23,147 nucleotides of DNA, from the IMG/VR virus record IMGVR_UViG_3300048625_000067, positions 1-23,147 of that record. The stretch is one strand, 5' to 3'. The position numbers and the translations under genes were made by a program. This DNA is from a virus. Under the pieces are notes generated by a model, which searched no databases, was not told the DNA's origin, and saw only the letters and a program-made list of their open reading frames with translations. Every line of letters begins with the position of its first letter. The stretch's first letter is position 1. This document shows, one piece after another, positions 14,823 to 20,505 of the stretch.

Positions 14823-15654
14823 CTTGATTTTTAGTTAGTTGACGAATGGCTTCTACTTGAGTTTCTGTTAAATTTGTTGGAACAGTGATATTTGCAATCA
14901 AATACAAATTACCCCTGTTAGATTGATTTAGCGCATAAAGACCCTGTCCTCCAATTTTAAACTTAGTCCCGGGCTGCGTACCTTGCGGCACTGTGAGACT
15001 AAAAGTTCGGTTGTCTAAAGTGGTAAACTCTTTGCTACATCCAATTATAGCATCAAGGCAATCAATGTCAATGGATGTGAACAAATCGATGCCATTAATT
15101 TGGAATCTCGGGTGCGGCATAACAACAATATTAACATACAAATCGCCACGCGGCAATGTGGTAAAAAGGTTGTCTCCGAGGCCTGGATACTTAATGCTAC
15201 TGTCTGAATATACGCCACGTGGGATTTCGATATCAACCACTTGGTCTGCCGTTGACCGGTTTGTATTGATATTTAATGTGCGCTTTTGTACTTCCAATGT
15301 TTCTGCTAAGTTTATTTGCACAGTAACTCGAATGTCTCGATTACGTTGCTGGCGCTGTTGGAATCCGGCACCATTAAACGCAAACCCAAAGTTACGCATC
15401 AGGTCATTAATATCCATATTGCTGGTATTAAAGCCGTGCTGTCTATTGCCAAATGGGTTACGGCGTTCAGCATCGTATTGCTCACGCTTTTCGGGAGTTT
15501 CGATTGCTGCGTATGCTGCCTGGATTTCTTGGAACTTGGCTGTGTCACCACCTTTGTCGGGATGGTTCTTGCTAGCAAGACTGCGATATGCCTTTTTGAT
15601 ATCGTCTTGTGTTGCTGACTCGGTTAAGCCAAGCGTTTCATAGTGAGTTGACAT
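14809..15654 (-). CDS. dnaJ: DnaJ/CbpA-type co-chaperone (no zinc finger)
   Basis: This is a 281-residue class II (CbpA/DjlB-like) J-domain protein. The J domain (residues 1-68) has HYETLGLTESAT, helix II with KKAYRSLASKN and the HPD motif (H31-P32-D33) needed to stimulate DnaK ATPase. A short Gly/Phe/Asn linker (about 69-105, NPFGNRQHGFN...) leads into two beta-rich client-binding domains (about 106-270: DIRVTVQINLAETL, VDIEIPRG, GDLYVNIVV, TVPQGTQPGTKFKIGGQG). The CxxCxGxG zinc repeats of class I DnaJ are absent. It would recruit host DnaK, as no DnaK is encoded here. The ATG overlaps the end of the 71-aa gene, and the stop overlaps the clpA-like gene, giving a coupled proteostasis cassette. 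Confidence 0.92.
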   Translation of the reverse strand: MSTHYETLGLTESATQDDIKKAYRSLASKNHPDKGGDTAKFQEIQAAYAAIETPEKREQYDAERRNPFGNRQHGFNTSNMDINDLMRNFGFAFNGAGFQQRQQRNRDIRVTVQINLAETLEVQKRTLNINTNRSTADQVVDIEIPRGVYSDSSIKYPGLGDNLFTTLPRGDLYVNIVVMPHPRFQINGIDLFTSIDIDCLDAIIGCSKEFTTLDNRTFSLTVPQGTQPGTKFKIGGQGLYALNQSNRGNLYLIANITVPTNLTETQVEAIRQLTKNQDATN

Positions 15655-15853
15655 ATTTTAATTGATACCAAGTATAGTCTTGTTCGGTTGCAAACACTGG
15701 CGTTACCCTGGCTTCTGACCTTTTAAGGTTAAACTGTACATCTACTAGCCCTGGGATTCCCAAAGCTAGAATTTCATTCCTGATTTGAAACTGTGTAGGA
15801 ACATCCCATACATCATATTGATGTTTAGTTAATAGTTCATAAATTGGGTTCAT
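15638..15853 (-). CDS. Small protein of unknown function heading the dnaJ-clpA operon (71 aa)
   Basis: This is a 71-residue protein starting MNPIYELLTKHQYDVWDVPT. The start at 15853 is chosen over an in-frame upstream ATG at 15901, because AGGAC lies 7-11 bases before it and the longer form would read through the promoter/terminator hairpin. Sequence features are a predicted helix at the N-terminus, then strand-rich IPGLVDVQFNLKRSEARVTPVFA and a Tyr/Trp-rich end (DYTWYQLKYV). No family is recognised. The 3' end overlaps dnaJ by 17 bases. As first gene behind a consensus sigma70 promoter, it is probably strongly expressed early. Confidence 0.65.
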   Translation of the reverse strand: MNPIYELLTKHQYDVWDVPTQFQIRNEILALGIPGLVDVQFNLKRSEARVTPVFATEQDYTWYQLKYVNSL

Positions 15854-15855
15854 AA

Positions 15856-15888
15856 AAAAGTCCTGTATGTATATTATACAGGACTTTT
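15856..15888 (-). terminator. Terminator-like hairpin overlapping a promoter and start codon
   Basis: A perfect 13-bp inverted repeat (15856-15868 with 15876-15888; core AGTCCTGTAT/ATACAGGACT) has a 7-base loop and, on the minus strand, is followed by TTTTTT that runs directly into the ATG at 15853. The fold also has a T-run on the opposite strand. It ends the endolysin-to-secreted-protein operon. The right-hand arm (minus sense) contains the AGGAC ribosome site of the next gene. Confidence 0.7.
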
Positions 15889-15901
15889 CATTCGGTGTCA
15901 A
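15873..15901 (-). promoter_or_regulatory. Consensus sigma70 promoter (TTGACA-17-TATAAT)
   Basis: On the minus strand TTGACA (15901-15896), a 17-base spacer and TATAAT (15878-15873) give a perfect bacterial sigma70 consensus. The -10 box reaches into the loop of the terminator hairpin at 15856-15888. A transcript starting about 7 bases downstream would lack the 5' arm of that hairpin, leaving the ribosome site of the 71-aa gene free. It should be a strong early promoter for the 71-aa, dnaJ, clpA and 249-aa genes. Confidence 0.85.
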
Positions 15902-15904
15902 GTG

Positions 15905-16102
15905 TTACTTAGTTGGTACTTTTTCGCCTTCGACCTTCTTGTGGACCTTAATAGTCTTGCAAGATTGCTTTGTGCTACCATCTTTGTTCTTAACCACTTT
16001 GCCTGCTTTGTCTTTTACGTCAGTGCAGACTTCTTTCTTTTCGCCACCAGCGTGTGCAGTTAATGCACACACTGCGATTACGATTGCTAATAGATCTTTC
16101 AT
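15905..16102 (-). CDS. Small secreted basic protein (65 aa)
   Basis: This is a 65-residue protein with a clear Sec signal peptide: MKDLLAIVIAVCALTAHAG, with probable cleavage after AHA. The mature part of about 47 residues is Lys-rich and has two cysteines (EVCTDV and KQSCKT) that could form a disulfide in the periplasm, separated by a KDKAGKVVKNKDGS turn. AAGGAA lies 6-11 bases before the ATG. It is the last gene of the lysis operon, directly upstream of the terminator hairpin. No family is recognised; a periplasmic role in lysis or envelope protection is only suggested by position. Confidence 0.7.
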   Translation of the reverse strand: MKDLLAIVIAVCALTAHAGGEKKEVCTDVKDKAGKVVKNKDGSTKQSCKTIKVHKKVEGEKVPTK

Positions 16103-16111
16103 ATTATTTCC

Positions 16112-16633
16112 TTATAGTAATGGTTGTTCAGCTTCTGGGACAATCTTCTTGCCACTTGCTGTTGTTGCTACCACAGTTGGTGCAGCAAAGGTTGGAGTAA
16201 ATGCTGCTGGTGCAGGAGTTACAACCGGAGTCACTGCTGGCGCAGGAGTTGTAGCTGGTGCTACTGCCGGAGTTGCTGTAGTTAATGTTGGGCTAGGCAA
16301 TCCTGCTGCGTCTGGCACAGATGACTGTCCTGCCAACTTCTCTTGTGTACGACCATAAGCGCTCACACCAAGCACAGCGCACATACTCACGTGGAATAGG
16401 CCACCACCTTGTAGGGTAATTGGTACCCATTGACGGAACGCATCGTTAGCAGCTTGAGTTTCCCAAAACTGCACAACAGTAAACATGATCGGGAAGATAG
16501 TAAAGTCTGCCAAACAACAAGTCATGTACATAAACGCTGCACATGGACGCCAGTATTTCTGCATCCATTCGCCTTTGCCTAACACTTCTGTTTCGACTAC
16601 TTCTATTTCTGGTTTAGTTGATTTCTTAAACAT
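16112..16633 (-). CDS. Membrane protein resembling 3-TM holins, with Ala/Pro/Thr-rich tail
   Basis: This is a 173-residue protein. Residues 24-100 contain hydrophobic spans around PCAAFMYMTCCLADFTIFPIMFTVVQF and VPITLQGGGLFHVSMCAVLGVSAYG, introduced by WMQKYWRP, a pattern close to the 3-TM holin family of phages and gene transfer agents. Residues 105-165 are a low-complexity Ala/Pro/Thr/Val tail that could span or line the periplasm, or stay cytoplasmic. AAGGAG precedes the ATG. Its place in an operon with a GH19 endolysin and spanin-like genes supports a holin role, but two other membrane proteins in the operon are rival candidates. Confidence 0.65.
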   Translation of the reverse strand: MFKKSTKPEIEVVETEVLGKGEWMQKYWRPCAAFMYMTCCLADFTIFPIMFTVVQFWETQAANDAFRQWVPITLQGGGLFHVSMCAVLGVSAYGRTQEKLAGQSSVPDAAGLPSPTLTTATPAVAPATTPAPAVTPVVTPAPAAFTPTFAAPTVVATTASGKKIVPEAEQPLL

Positions 16634-16643
16634 TGTTTACTCC

Positions 16644-17189
16644 TTAGAACCAAAGCCAAATGCCTTGACTTAGTAAAACAATGCCAATAACGGCAACCAC
16701 TTCACTAAACTTATACATCTTATTGTTAACTGACAAGATACTTGCACTCAACAACACAATAGCCAATTGGAATGCCATGCTAGCAAACGTCAACCATGGG
16801 CTGTGCTTACTTGCTTCATCACGGGCGGCTTCAAATGCCTGTGCCTTGGCTAGTAATTCTTTCTTGCCTTCACCCTTGACCGGGTCACTTTCGTAACGAT
16901 CAATCTTTGCTTGCAATGCTTCTGCTTTAGCCTTGTCACCACGAGCAATATAGTCATCACGTTGACCTTCAGCAATAGTTTGCTTAATGCTTTTAGACTG
17001 GAAGAAGCTGTATGTGTCGGTTGCCTTTAACATGTTCTTCAATGCTGCGCCGCTGTGCATGTTTGCAAAGTACGTAGTAACTGCCATGAACAATGCCATG
17101 ATAACAATCACTAGGCCTGCCTTGTCTTTAATTTGTGCTTCACGCTCTGAACGTGATAAGGGTTTTACTTCCTTGATTTCTTCTGCCAT
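16644..17189 (-). CDS. DUF4337-like membrane protein
   Basis: This is a 181-residue membrane protein with one span near 25-45 (AGLVIVIMALFMAVTTYFA), a long charged helical middle (70-130, with FFQSKSIKQTIAEGQRD and KAKAEALQAKIDRYESD) and two spans at the C-terminus (132-152 and 158-178). The arrangement and the FxQSKSIKQ segment match the DUF4337 family, whose function is unknown. AGGAG precedes the ATG. It lies between the lipoprotein/microprotein pair and the holin candidate, so a role in membrane disruption or its regulation is possible, from context alone. Confidence 0.7.
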   Translation of the reverse strand: MAEEIKEVKPLSRSEREAQIKDKAGLVIVIMALFMAVTTYFANMHSGAALKNMLKATDTYSFFQSKSIKQTIAEGQRDDYIARGDKAKAEALQAKIDRYESDPVKGEGKKELLAKAQAFEAARDEASKHSPWLTFASMAFQLAIVLLSASILSVNNKMYKFSEVVAVIGIVLLSQGIWLWF

Positions 17190-17209
17190 CTTTGATCTCC
17201 TTTATAGTT

Positions 17210-17266
17210 TTAGTTCTTTGGATGCTTATGGCCACAGTGTGGACATTCTTCTTTACGGTCGCTCAT
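17210..17266 (-). CDS. 18-residue CxxC microprotein
   Basis: This is a very short frame, ATG at 17266 to TAA at 17210, encoding MSDRKEECPHCGHKHPKN. The ATG overlaps the TGA of the lipoprotein gene (ATGA), the same coupling used across this operon, and GGGAG lies 8-12 bases upstream. The product has CPHCGHKH, a plausible single zinc-binding knuckle (two Cys, up to three His). It fills what would otherwise be the only unexplained gap in the operon. Translation is not proven; very short frames are easily fortuitous. Confidence 0.45.
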   Translation of the reverse strand: MSDRKEECPHCGHKHPKN

Positions 17267-17532
17267 TTAGATACTCCCTCAAATATTTGTTTTTGTACTC
17301 GATACCATTCCTGCCAGGTATCAACCTTTACTGCACACTCGTAGTATGTGCTGTAATTCTGCGTCACCGTCGCAGTCAACTCACTCAACTTCACCCCGTT
17401 CTCTACTGTCGTCAGCTGTGGACATGATTCCATAGCGGCTTTGCCTGGTTCGTCGGGGAACTTAGCTACAACCGGTGCAGTTGTGCTACATCCTGATAAT
17501 AATAGTGCAAACGCGATTAACGTGTATTTCAT
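17263..17532 (-). CDS. Lipoprotein, outer-membrane spanin (o-spanin) candidate
   Basis: This is an 89-residue lipoprotein. The start at 17532 (MKYTLIAFALLLSGCS) gives a proper signal with lipobox LLSGC, so lipidation at Cys16 is expected; the frame also has an earlier ATG at 17544 that is less suitable. The mature protein has FPDEPGKAAMESCPQLTTVENGVKLSELTATV and then an amphipathic helix with YYECAVKVDTWQEWYRVQKQIF. Small lipoproteins following an Rz-like gene are typically o-spanins that link to the i-spanin during outer-membrane disruption. Here one gene (126 aa) intervenes. The ATG overlaps the preceding stop (TAATG). Confidence 0.72.
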   Translation of the reverse strand: MKYTLIAFALLLSGCSTTAPVVAKFPDEPGKAAMESCPQLTTVENGVKLSELTATVTQNYSTYYECAVKVDTWQEWYRVQKQIFEGVSK

Positions 17533-17912
17533 TAGCAATTCCATTTACGCAAAGCCAGTGCCTTGCGAGTTGGCTTACCGTGTTCATCTTTTAATGGGCC
17601 TTCCATGCCACTCATTCGGGCACAGAAACTCTTACGGCGTTTGGCATCTTTGCTGCCTGGCTTTAGTTCACTAGGCTTTTTAGTGACTGCGGTTTGTAGT
17701 TTGCTGCCTGGATGCTCTCTACGATAGCTGTCAACACCCTTTTGATTTAGGCCGCCGTTTTTATTCTTACCTGACTTCTTTTGCCAAGCTGCGGTTTCGT
17801 CAACGGCACTTTCTTCTGCCTTTTCACAACTACCTGGAGAATACTCCTTTGTACCGGGAACACGCTTATAACCGTCCCAACATGCTTCTGTAATAATTTC
17901 GTTAATTTTCAT
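17532..17912 (-). CDS. DUF6321-like protein with capsid-targeting start (MKINEIITE)
   Basis: This is a 126-residue basic protein. The first nine residues, MKINEIITE followed by Ala, resemble the T4 capsid-targeting sequence and its cleavage site. After a Cys-containing region (CWDGYKRVPGTKEYSPGSCEKAEE) the C-terminal 70 residues form the phage DUF6321-type domain. Its marks are WQKKSGKNKNGGLNQKG, SYRREHPGSKLQ, KRRKSFCARMSGM and the final KPTRKALALRKWNC. The conserved Cys, Arg and Lys suggest a small nucleic-acid- or metal-binding fold; function is unknown. It overlaps the i-spanin-like gene (ATGA) and the lipoprotein gene (TAATG). A predicted head-internal protein inside a lysis operon is unusual. 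Confidence 0.8.
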   Translation of the reverse strand: MKINEIITEACWDGYKRVPGTKEYSPGSCEKAEESAVDETAAWQKKSGKNKNGGLNQKGVDSYRREHPGSKLQTAVTKKPSELKPGSKDAKRRKSFCARMSGMEGPLKDEHGKPTRKALALRKWNC

Positions 17913-18370
17913 TTAATGGCCTCGTTCTTTGCTGCGGCGTTGTGTGCCTTAACTACTGGCTCAGGTATTTTGCAAGTAGCATCGTATTTGGTAACTTCGC
18001 GATCAATGTATTGTTTAACAACCACAGCCTTTTCGCGGATCACTCGAACTTTCTCTTTACTCTTCTTTGCTAGCTTATCATTGGCAGTTTTAGATTCAGC
18101 TTCTGCTTGAGCTACTTTAACTTCCATTTCAGCAACGCGGGCACGCCATTGCGCTTCTGCTGCATAGCCGCCTTCAAAGTAAATGCCGCTAACTAGCAAC
18201 ACTATGCTGATTGCCTGCGCTGCTTTGTAATAACCAGCAAATGGCGGAAACGCCATGAGTATCTTATTAACAACAAAGAAACTTAGGCCTGTGCCAACAA
18301 CGCCTGCAATTAAGATAGCGTGAACTACAAATTGCAAAAAGCTGTCAGGAAGAAAGTGCAATAACCACAT
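17909..18370 (-). CDS. Rz-like inner-membrane spanin (i-spanin) candidate
   Basis: This is a 153-residue membrane protein. Two hydrophobic spans, residues 12-35 and 48-65, precede a long coiled-coil-prone periplasmic helix (72-128, rich in Ala, Glu and Lys). The C-terminus TKYDATCKIPEPVVKAHNAAAKNE (127-150) matches the CxIPxxxVxxHNxAA ending common to Rz-type spanins, with a Cys that could form intermolecular disulfides. Canonical Rz has one N-terminal span, so the extra span is atypical. Start and stop overlap both neighbours (TAATG and ATGA). Together with the lipoprotein it probably fuses the two membranes at lysis. Confidence 0.72.
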   Translation of the reverse strand: MWLLHFLPDSFLQFVVHAILIAGVVGTGLSFFVVNKILMAFPPFAGYYKAAQAISIVLLVSGIYFEGGYAAEAQWRARVAEMEVKVAQAEAESKTANDKLAKKSKEKVRVIREKAVVVKQYIDREVTKYDATCKIPEPVVKAHNAAAKNEAIK

Positions 18371-18687
18371 TACTTTGATGCCTTTAATTGTCTAATCTTC
18401 TCTTCGTGAATGGCAATTGCCTTTTGATTATCTGCAATGCTATCACGGTTCTTTTGAATTTCAGCAGTTAAGTCCTGACGTAGTTTTTCACGAGCAAGCT
18501 CGCTGCTGGTGTTACTGGCTTGTTTGTTATCCGCGGTTACTACCAAGCTAACTTTGCTTTCTAGGATAGTCACTTGATGGTTTAATGTAGACACCGCGTT
18601 AAGCAAGTATCCGACTCCAGCAATAATCAATGGCAGCAATGCAAACAGTAACTTCTCAATGAATGCGCCTTTTGCGTCTTGTTCCAT
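18370..18687 (-). CDS. Single-TM coiled-coil protein of the lysis operon (105 aa)
   Basis: This is a 105-residue protein with one hydrophobic span (residues 11-31, IEKLLFALLPLIIAGVGYLL) followed by a long heptad-like coiled coil (TLNHQVTILESKV ... EKLRQDLTAEIQKNRDSIADNQKAIAIHEEKI). AGGAG precedes the ATG. Lying between endolysin and i-spanin candidates, it could be a holin, antiholin or a spanin partner; sequence alone does not decide. Confidence 0.68.
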   Translation of the reverse strand: MEQDAKGAFIEKLLFALLPLIIAGVGYLLNAVSTLNHQVTILESKVSLVVTADNKQASNTSSELAREKLRQDLTAEIQKNRDSIADNQKAIAIHEEKIRQLKASK

Positions 18688-18688
18688 G

Positions 18689-19315
18689 TTATGCTCCTAG
18701 TACGTGCAGTGCGTGTTGGTAATGCTTGATACGGTCTTCCAACCCAATGGTACCACCGTTGATCTTTTTAGTCAACATTAGGATGTCGCCTTTATCTGCA
18801 TACTGGTTTAAGTTGTTAGCTTCCCAGAACCAAGCTGCACTTTGTACACAACCTTCAAATGTAGTTAAATGCTCACTAGCTTCTTCTACATCAATTTCGA
18901 GACTTTGTGCATATCGGGTGTAGTTGTCTTTACCAGTTAACTGGATTAAGCCACGACCGCAATAGCGATAGCCGTCGCCCGATTCTTCGGGGCCATTGCC
19001 CATACGGTTAGCGTAAATTCTGTTAGCAATCGCAGCTTGCTTATCTGGCATAGCGCAATAGCGAGTAGCAGTTTCCAGGTCAAAGTACTTCTTAAACAAT
19101 GTCACTAGTGTAGCAGGACGATAGTTTAAGTTTTCTTTAATAGCAGTGAAGCCGCCGCTTTCGTGGGCGCATTGTGCAAGGAACGCTGCAAGGCGTTGGG
19201 GTGTGTCAATATCGTAGTCTGGAAGGATTTCGCACAAGGCTTCGTGCCAATGCTCTACGTGTTTGTTACCGGGGATGATTTGTTTTAATTGGTCGAGCGA
19301 CAGGTTTAAACTCAT
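18689..19315 (-). CDS. GH19-family endolysin (lysozyme/chitinase-like)
   Basis: This is a 208-residue soluble muralytic enzyme of glycoside hydrolase family 19. The catalytic signature is AQCAHESGGF with E52 as acid and KENLNYR (E61) as the second carboxylate. YRYCGRGLIQLTGKDNY is the substrate-groove motif typical of the family, and SAAWFWEANNLNQYAD is the family's C-terminal helix. No signal peptide is present, so release needs a holin. TAGGAG lies 7 bases before the ATG inside the 3' arm of a terminator-like hairpin. It is the first gene of a coupled operon reaching to 15905. Confidence 0.92.
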   Translation of the reverse strand: MSLNLSLDQLKQIIPGNKHVEHWHEALCEILPDYDIDTPQRLAAFLAQCAHESGGFTAIKENLNYRPATLVTLFKKYFDLETATRYCAMPDKQAAIANRIYANRMGNGPEESGDGYRYCGRGLIQLTGKDNYTRYAQSLEIDVEEASEHLTTFEGCVQSAAWFWEANNLNQYADKGDILMLTKKINGGTIGLEDRIKHYQHALHVLGA

Positions 19316-19317
19316 TG

Positions 19318-19357
19318 AAAAGCTCCTAAATAGCTACAGTATTTAGCTAGTAGGAGC
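19318..19357 (-). terminator. Terminator-like hairpin carrying a promoter octamer and a ribosome site
   Basis: On the minus strand GCTCCTA pairs with TAGGAGC (19351-19357 with 19322-19328). Inside it TAGCTA pairs with TAGCTA (19344-19349 with 19331-19336), with a 7-base loop. TTTT (19321-19318) follows, then CA and the endolysin ATG. It would end transcription from the 190-aa gene. Its 3' arm holds the endolysin Shine-Dalgarno sequence, and the upper stem and loop contain the CTAAATAC octamer. Confidence 0.65.
19339..19346 (-). promoter_or_regulatory. T4-late-promoter-like octamer CTAAATAC within hairpin
   Basis: CTAAATAC 24 bases before the endolysin ATG. A transcript starting about 6 bases downstream would omit the 5' half of the hairpin and leave the AGGAG free, as at 15853. 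Confidence 0.45.
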
Positions 19358-19366
19358 CAAAATGGA

Positions 19367-19939
19367 TTAGCGGATTCCTGCTGCGATTCTTAAAGATTCG
19401 GTGAAATCGTTCTTAGGAGCTTTAGTAGTTACTTCTACCCCTGCTGCCGCTTTCATTTTATCAATATCTTCTTTGCCGTAACGCTCATTGTATGATTTAG
19501 CAGATAGCGGAACTAGGTCAGCGATGCTGTTAACAGTTGCTTCGTGATCGGTTTCGTCTGATCGATAGCGCACACGCCAATCTTCAATACTCTGATCTGT
19601 TAAGTTCATCATGTCCTGCAATAATGTAAAGACATTATTAGGAAGATCATAGTCTCGTTCTAATTCAACAAACACTAGATACGCACCATCATCAAGCTCA
19701 CCACTGCTAACGTCAGCGTCAATGACCCATTCATACCCTTTTTCGCAAAAGCTAACTAGATCTTCTGCTGGCTCTTTTGTGGCAATTTTAAAACTTAGTA
19801 CTGCAACGTCTTCGTCGCGCCCAAGTTTACTTTTATATTCATCAATATGCAGCTCAGGGTGAATAAGGCGCTTTAAATCGCCATGCTCTAACCCCTCGTT
19901 AAGCTGCTGGTGCTGGTGCTGGTGCTGGTGGTTGTTCAT
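19367..19939 (-). CDS. Unknown acidic protein with HQ-repeat N-terminus (190 aa)
   Basis: This is an unrecognised 190-residue acidic protein. It begins MNNHQHQHQHQQLNEG, encoded by tandem CACCAG units that are read as Pro-Ala in the overlapping upstream gene. The body has strand-rich DEDVAVLSFKIATKEP, YEWVIDADVSSGELDDGAYLVFVELERDYDLPNNVFTLL and a helical SIEDWRVRYRSDE region. A C-terminal portion (KSYNERYGKEDIDKMKAAAGVEVTTKAP) resembles helical tails of phage head-associated proteins. The mixed alpha/beta pattern suggests one compact domain. The start lies 41 bases inside the previous gene with AAGGACCAGG upstream, and the two are probably made together. Confidence 0.75.
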   Translation of the reverse strand: MNNHQHQHQHQQLNEGLEHGDLKRLIHPELHIDEYKSKLGRDEDVAVLSFKIATKEPAEDLVSFCEKGYEWVIDADVSSGELDDGAYLVFVELERDYDLPNNVFTLLQDMMNLTDQSIEDWRVRYRSDETDHEATVNSIADLVPLSAKSYNERYGKEDIDKMKAAAGVEVTTKAPKNDFTESLRIAAGIR

Positions 19940-20477
19940 TACCTGGTCCTTGTTGGGGATTTACTTGTTCTGCGTTTCCGGTTTTGTACATTTTATCGTC
20001 TTGACCGGTTTCGTATGCTTGTTCAATGTCTTCCATGTCAATGCTACCAGACTCCAGTTCCAATGATCCTTGGTGAATTTCTTGCATCAATGTCTTAGGC
20101 ATTACAATTTTAACTAGCCAAACTGGACTTTCGCCTTTCTTAGGCATTTTTGTACCAGGTTTAAAATCATTGGGATTTTTAACTTTAATCGGATATTCTA
20201 GAGTGTCGCGCTTGTAATATACTTCGCAGTTGTACTCTGCTAGGCGCTCTGCTGCGCGTGGGTCGGGCATAAATTTGTGCGGCCACATAAACGTGCAAGT
20301 AACAAAGTACTTCTCGTAAATGGGACCTTCTACTAGCTCACCGCTTTTCCAGTTTTTAAACGCATACAAGTCTAACTCGTCAATTACACGTTCAAAGTCC
20401 ATAAGGGTTGCTAATGCACTGTCTGTCATAGTCAGTGTTTTTGTATTTTCAATTACATCTTTAATGCTCTGAGCCAT
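19899..20477 (-). CDS. Unknown phage protein with Pro-Ala tail (192 aa)
   Basis: This is an unrecognised 192-residue protein. Residues 15-140 look like a compact mixed domain (FERVIDELDLYAFKNW, GPIYEKYFVTCTFMWPHKFMPDPRAAERLAEYNCEVYYKRD, KPGTKMPKKGESPVWLVKIVMP) followed by an acidic helix (LELESGSIDMEDIEQAYETG) and a low-complexity NPQQGPGNEQPPAPAPAPAA tail. The style, a domain with a flexible Gln/Pro tail, is common among virion and scaffold-associated proteins, but there is no assignable motif. The octamer ATAAATAC at 20497-20504 precedes it, and no strong Shine-Dalgarno sequence is visible before the ATG. It is late-expressed by inference. Confidence 0.75.
   Translation of the reverse strand: MAQSIKDVIENTKTLTMTDSALATLMDFERVIDELDLYAFKNWKSGELVEGPIYEKYFVTCTFMWPHKFMPDPRAAERLAEYNCEVYYKRDTLEYPIKVKNPNDFKPGTKMPKKGESPVWLVKIVMPKTLMQEIHQGSLELESGSIDMEDIEQAYETGQDDKMYKTGNAEQVNPQQGPGNEQPPAPAPAPAA
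19905..19930 (-). repeat. CACCAG tandem hexanucleotide repeat in a gene overlap
   Basis: Four tandem CACCAG units plus a partial one on the minus strand lie in the overlap of the 192-aa and 190-aa genes. They are read as Pro-Ala in one frame and His-Gln in the other. Slippage by one unit changes both proteins in frame. Confidence 0.7.
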
Positions 20478-20496
20478 TGTTTTATTCCGCTTTAGT

Positions 20497-20504
20497 GTAT
20501 TTAT
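20497..20504 (-). promoter_or_regulatory. T4-late-promoter-like octamer ATAAATAC
   Basis: ATAAATAC lies 20 bases before the 192-aa gene. It is immediately preceded by TTGAC, so TTGACA also fits a sigma70 -35 with AATAAA 17 bases on; the latter -10 is poor and the late motif is preferred. Confidence 0.5.
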
Positions 20505-20505
20505 G

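Noticed and set aside
14993-15643. Plus-strand open frame (216 codons)
   Set aside because: It is antisense to dnaJ, whose J domain and client-binding domains are unambiguous. The product has no recognisable features.
15867-16358. Plus-strand open frame with Ala/Gly/Val-rich end
   Set aside because: It is antisense to the secreted protein and the Pro/Ala-rich tail of the holin candidate; the Ala-rich end is a mirror of that low complexity. It would also start inside the terminator.
19899-19939. CACCAG tandem repeat as a CRISPR or origin iteron
   Set aside because: Units are 6 bases without spacers and are explained by coding in two frames.
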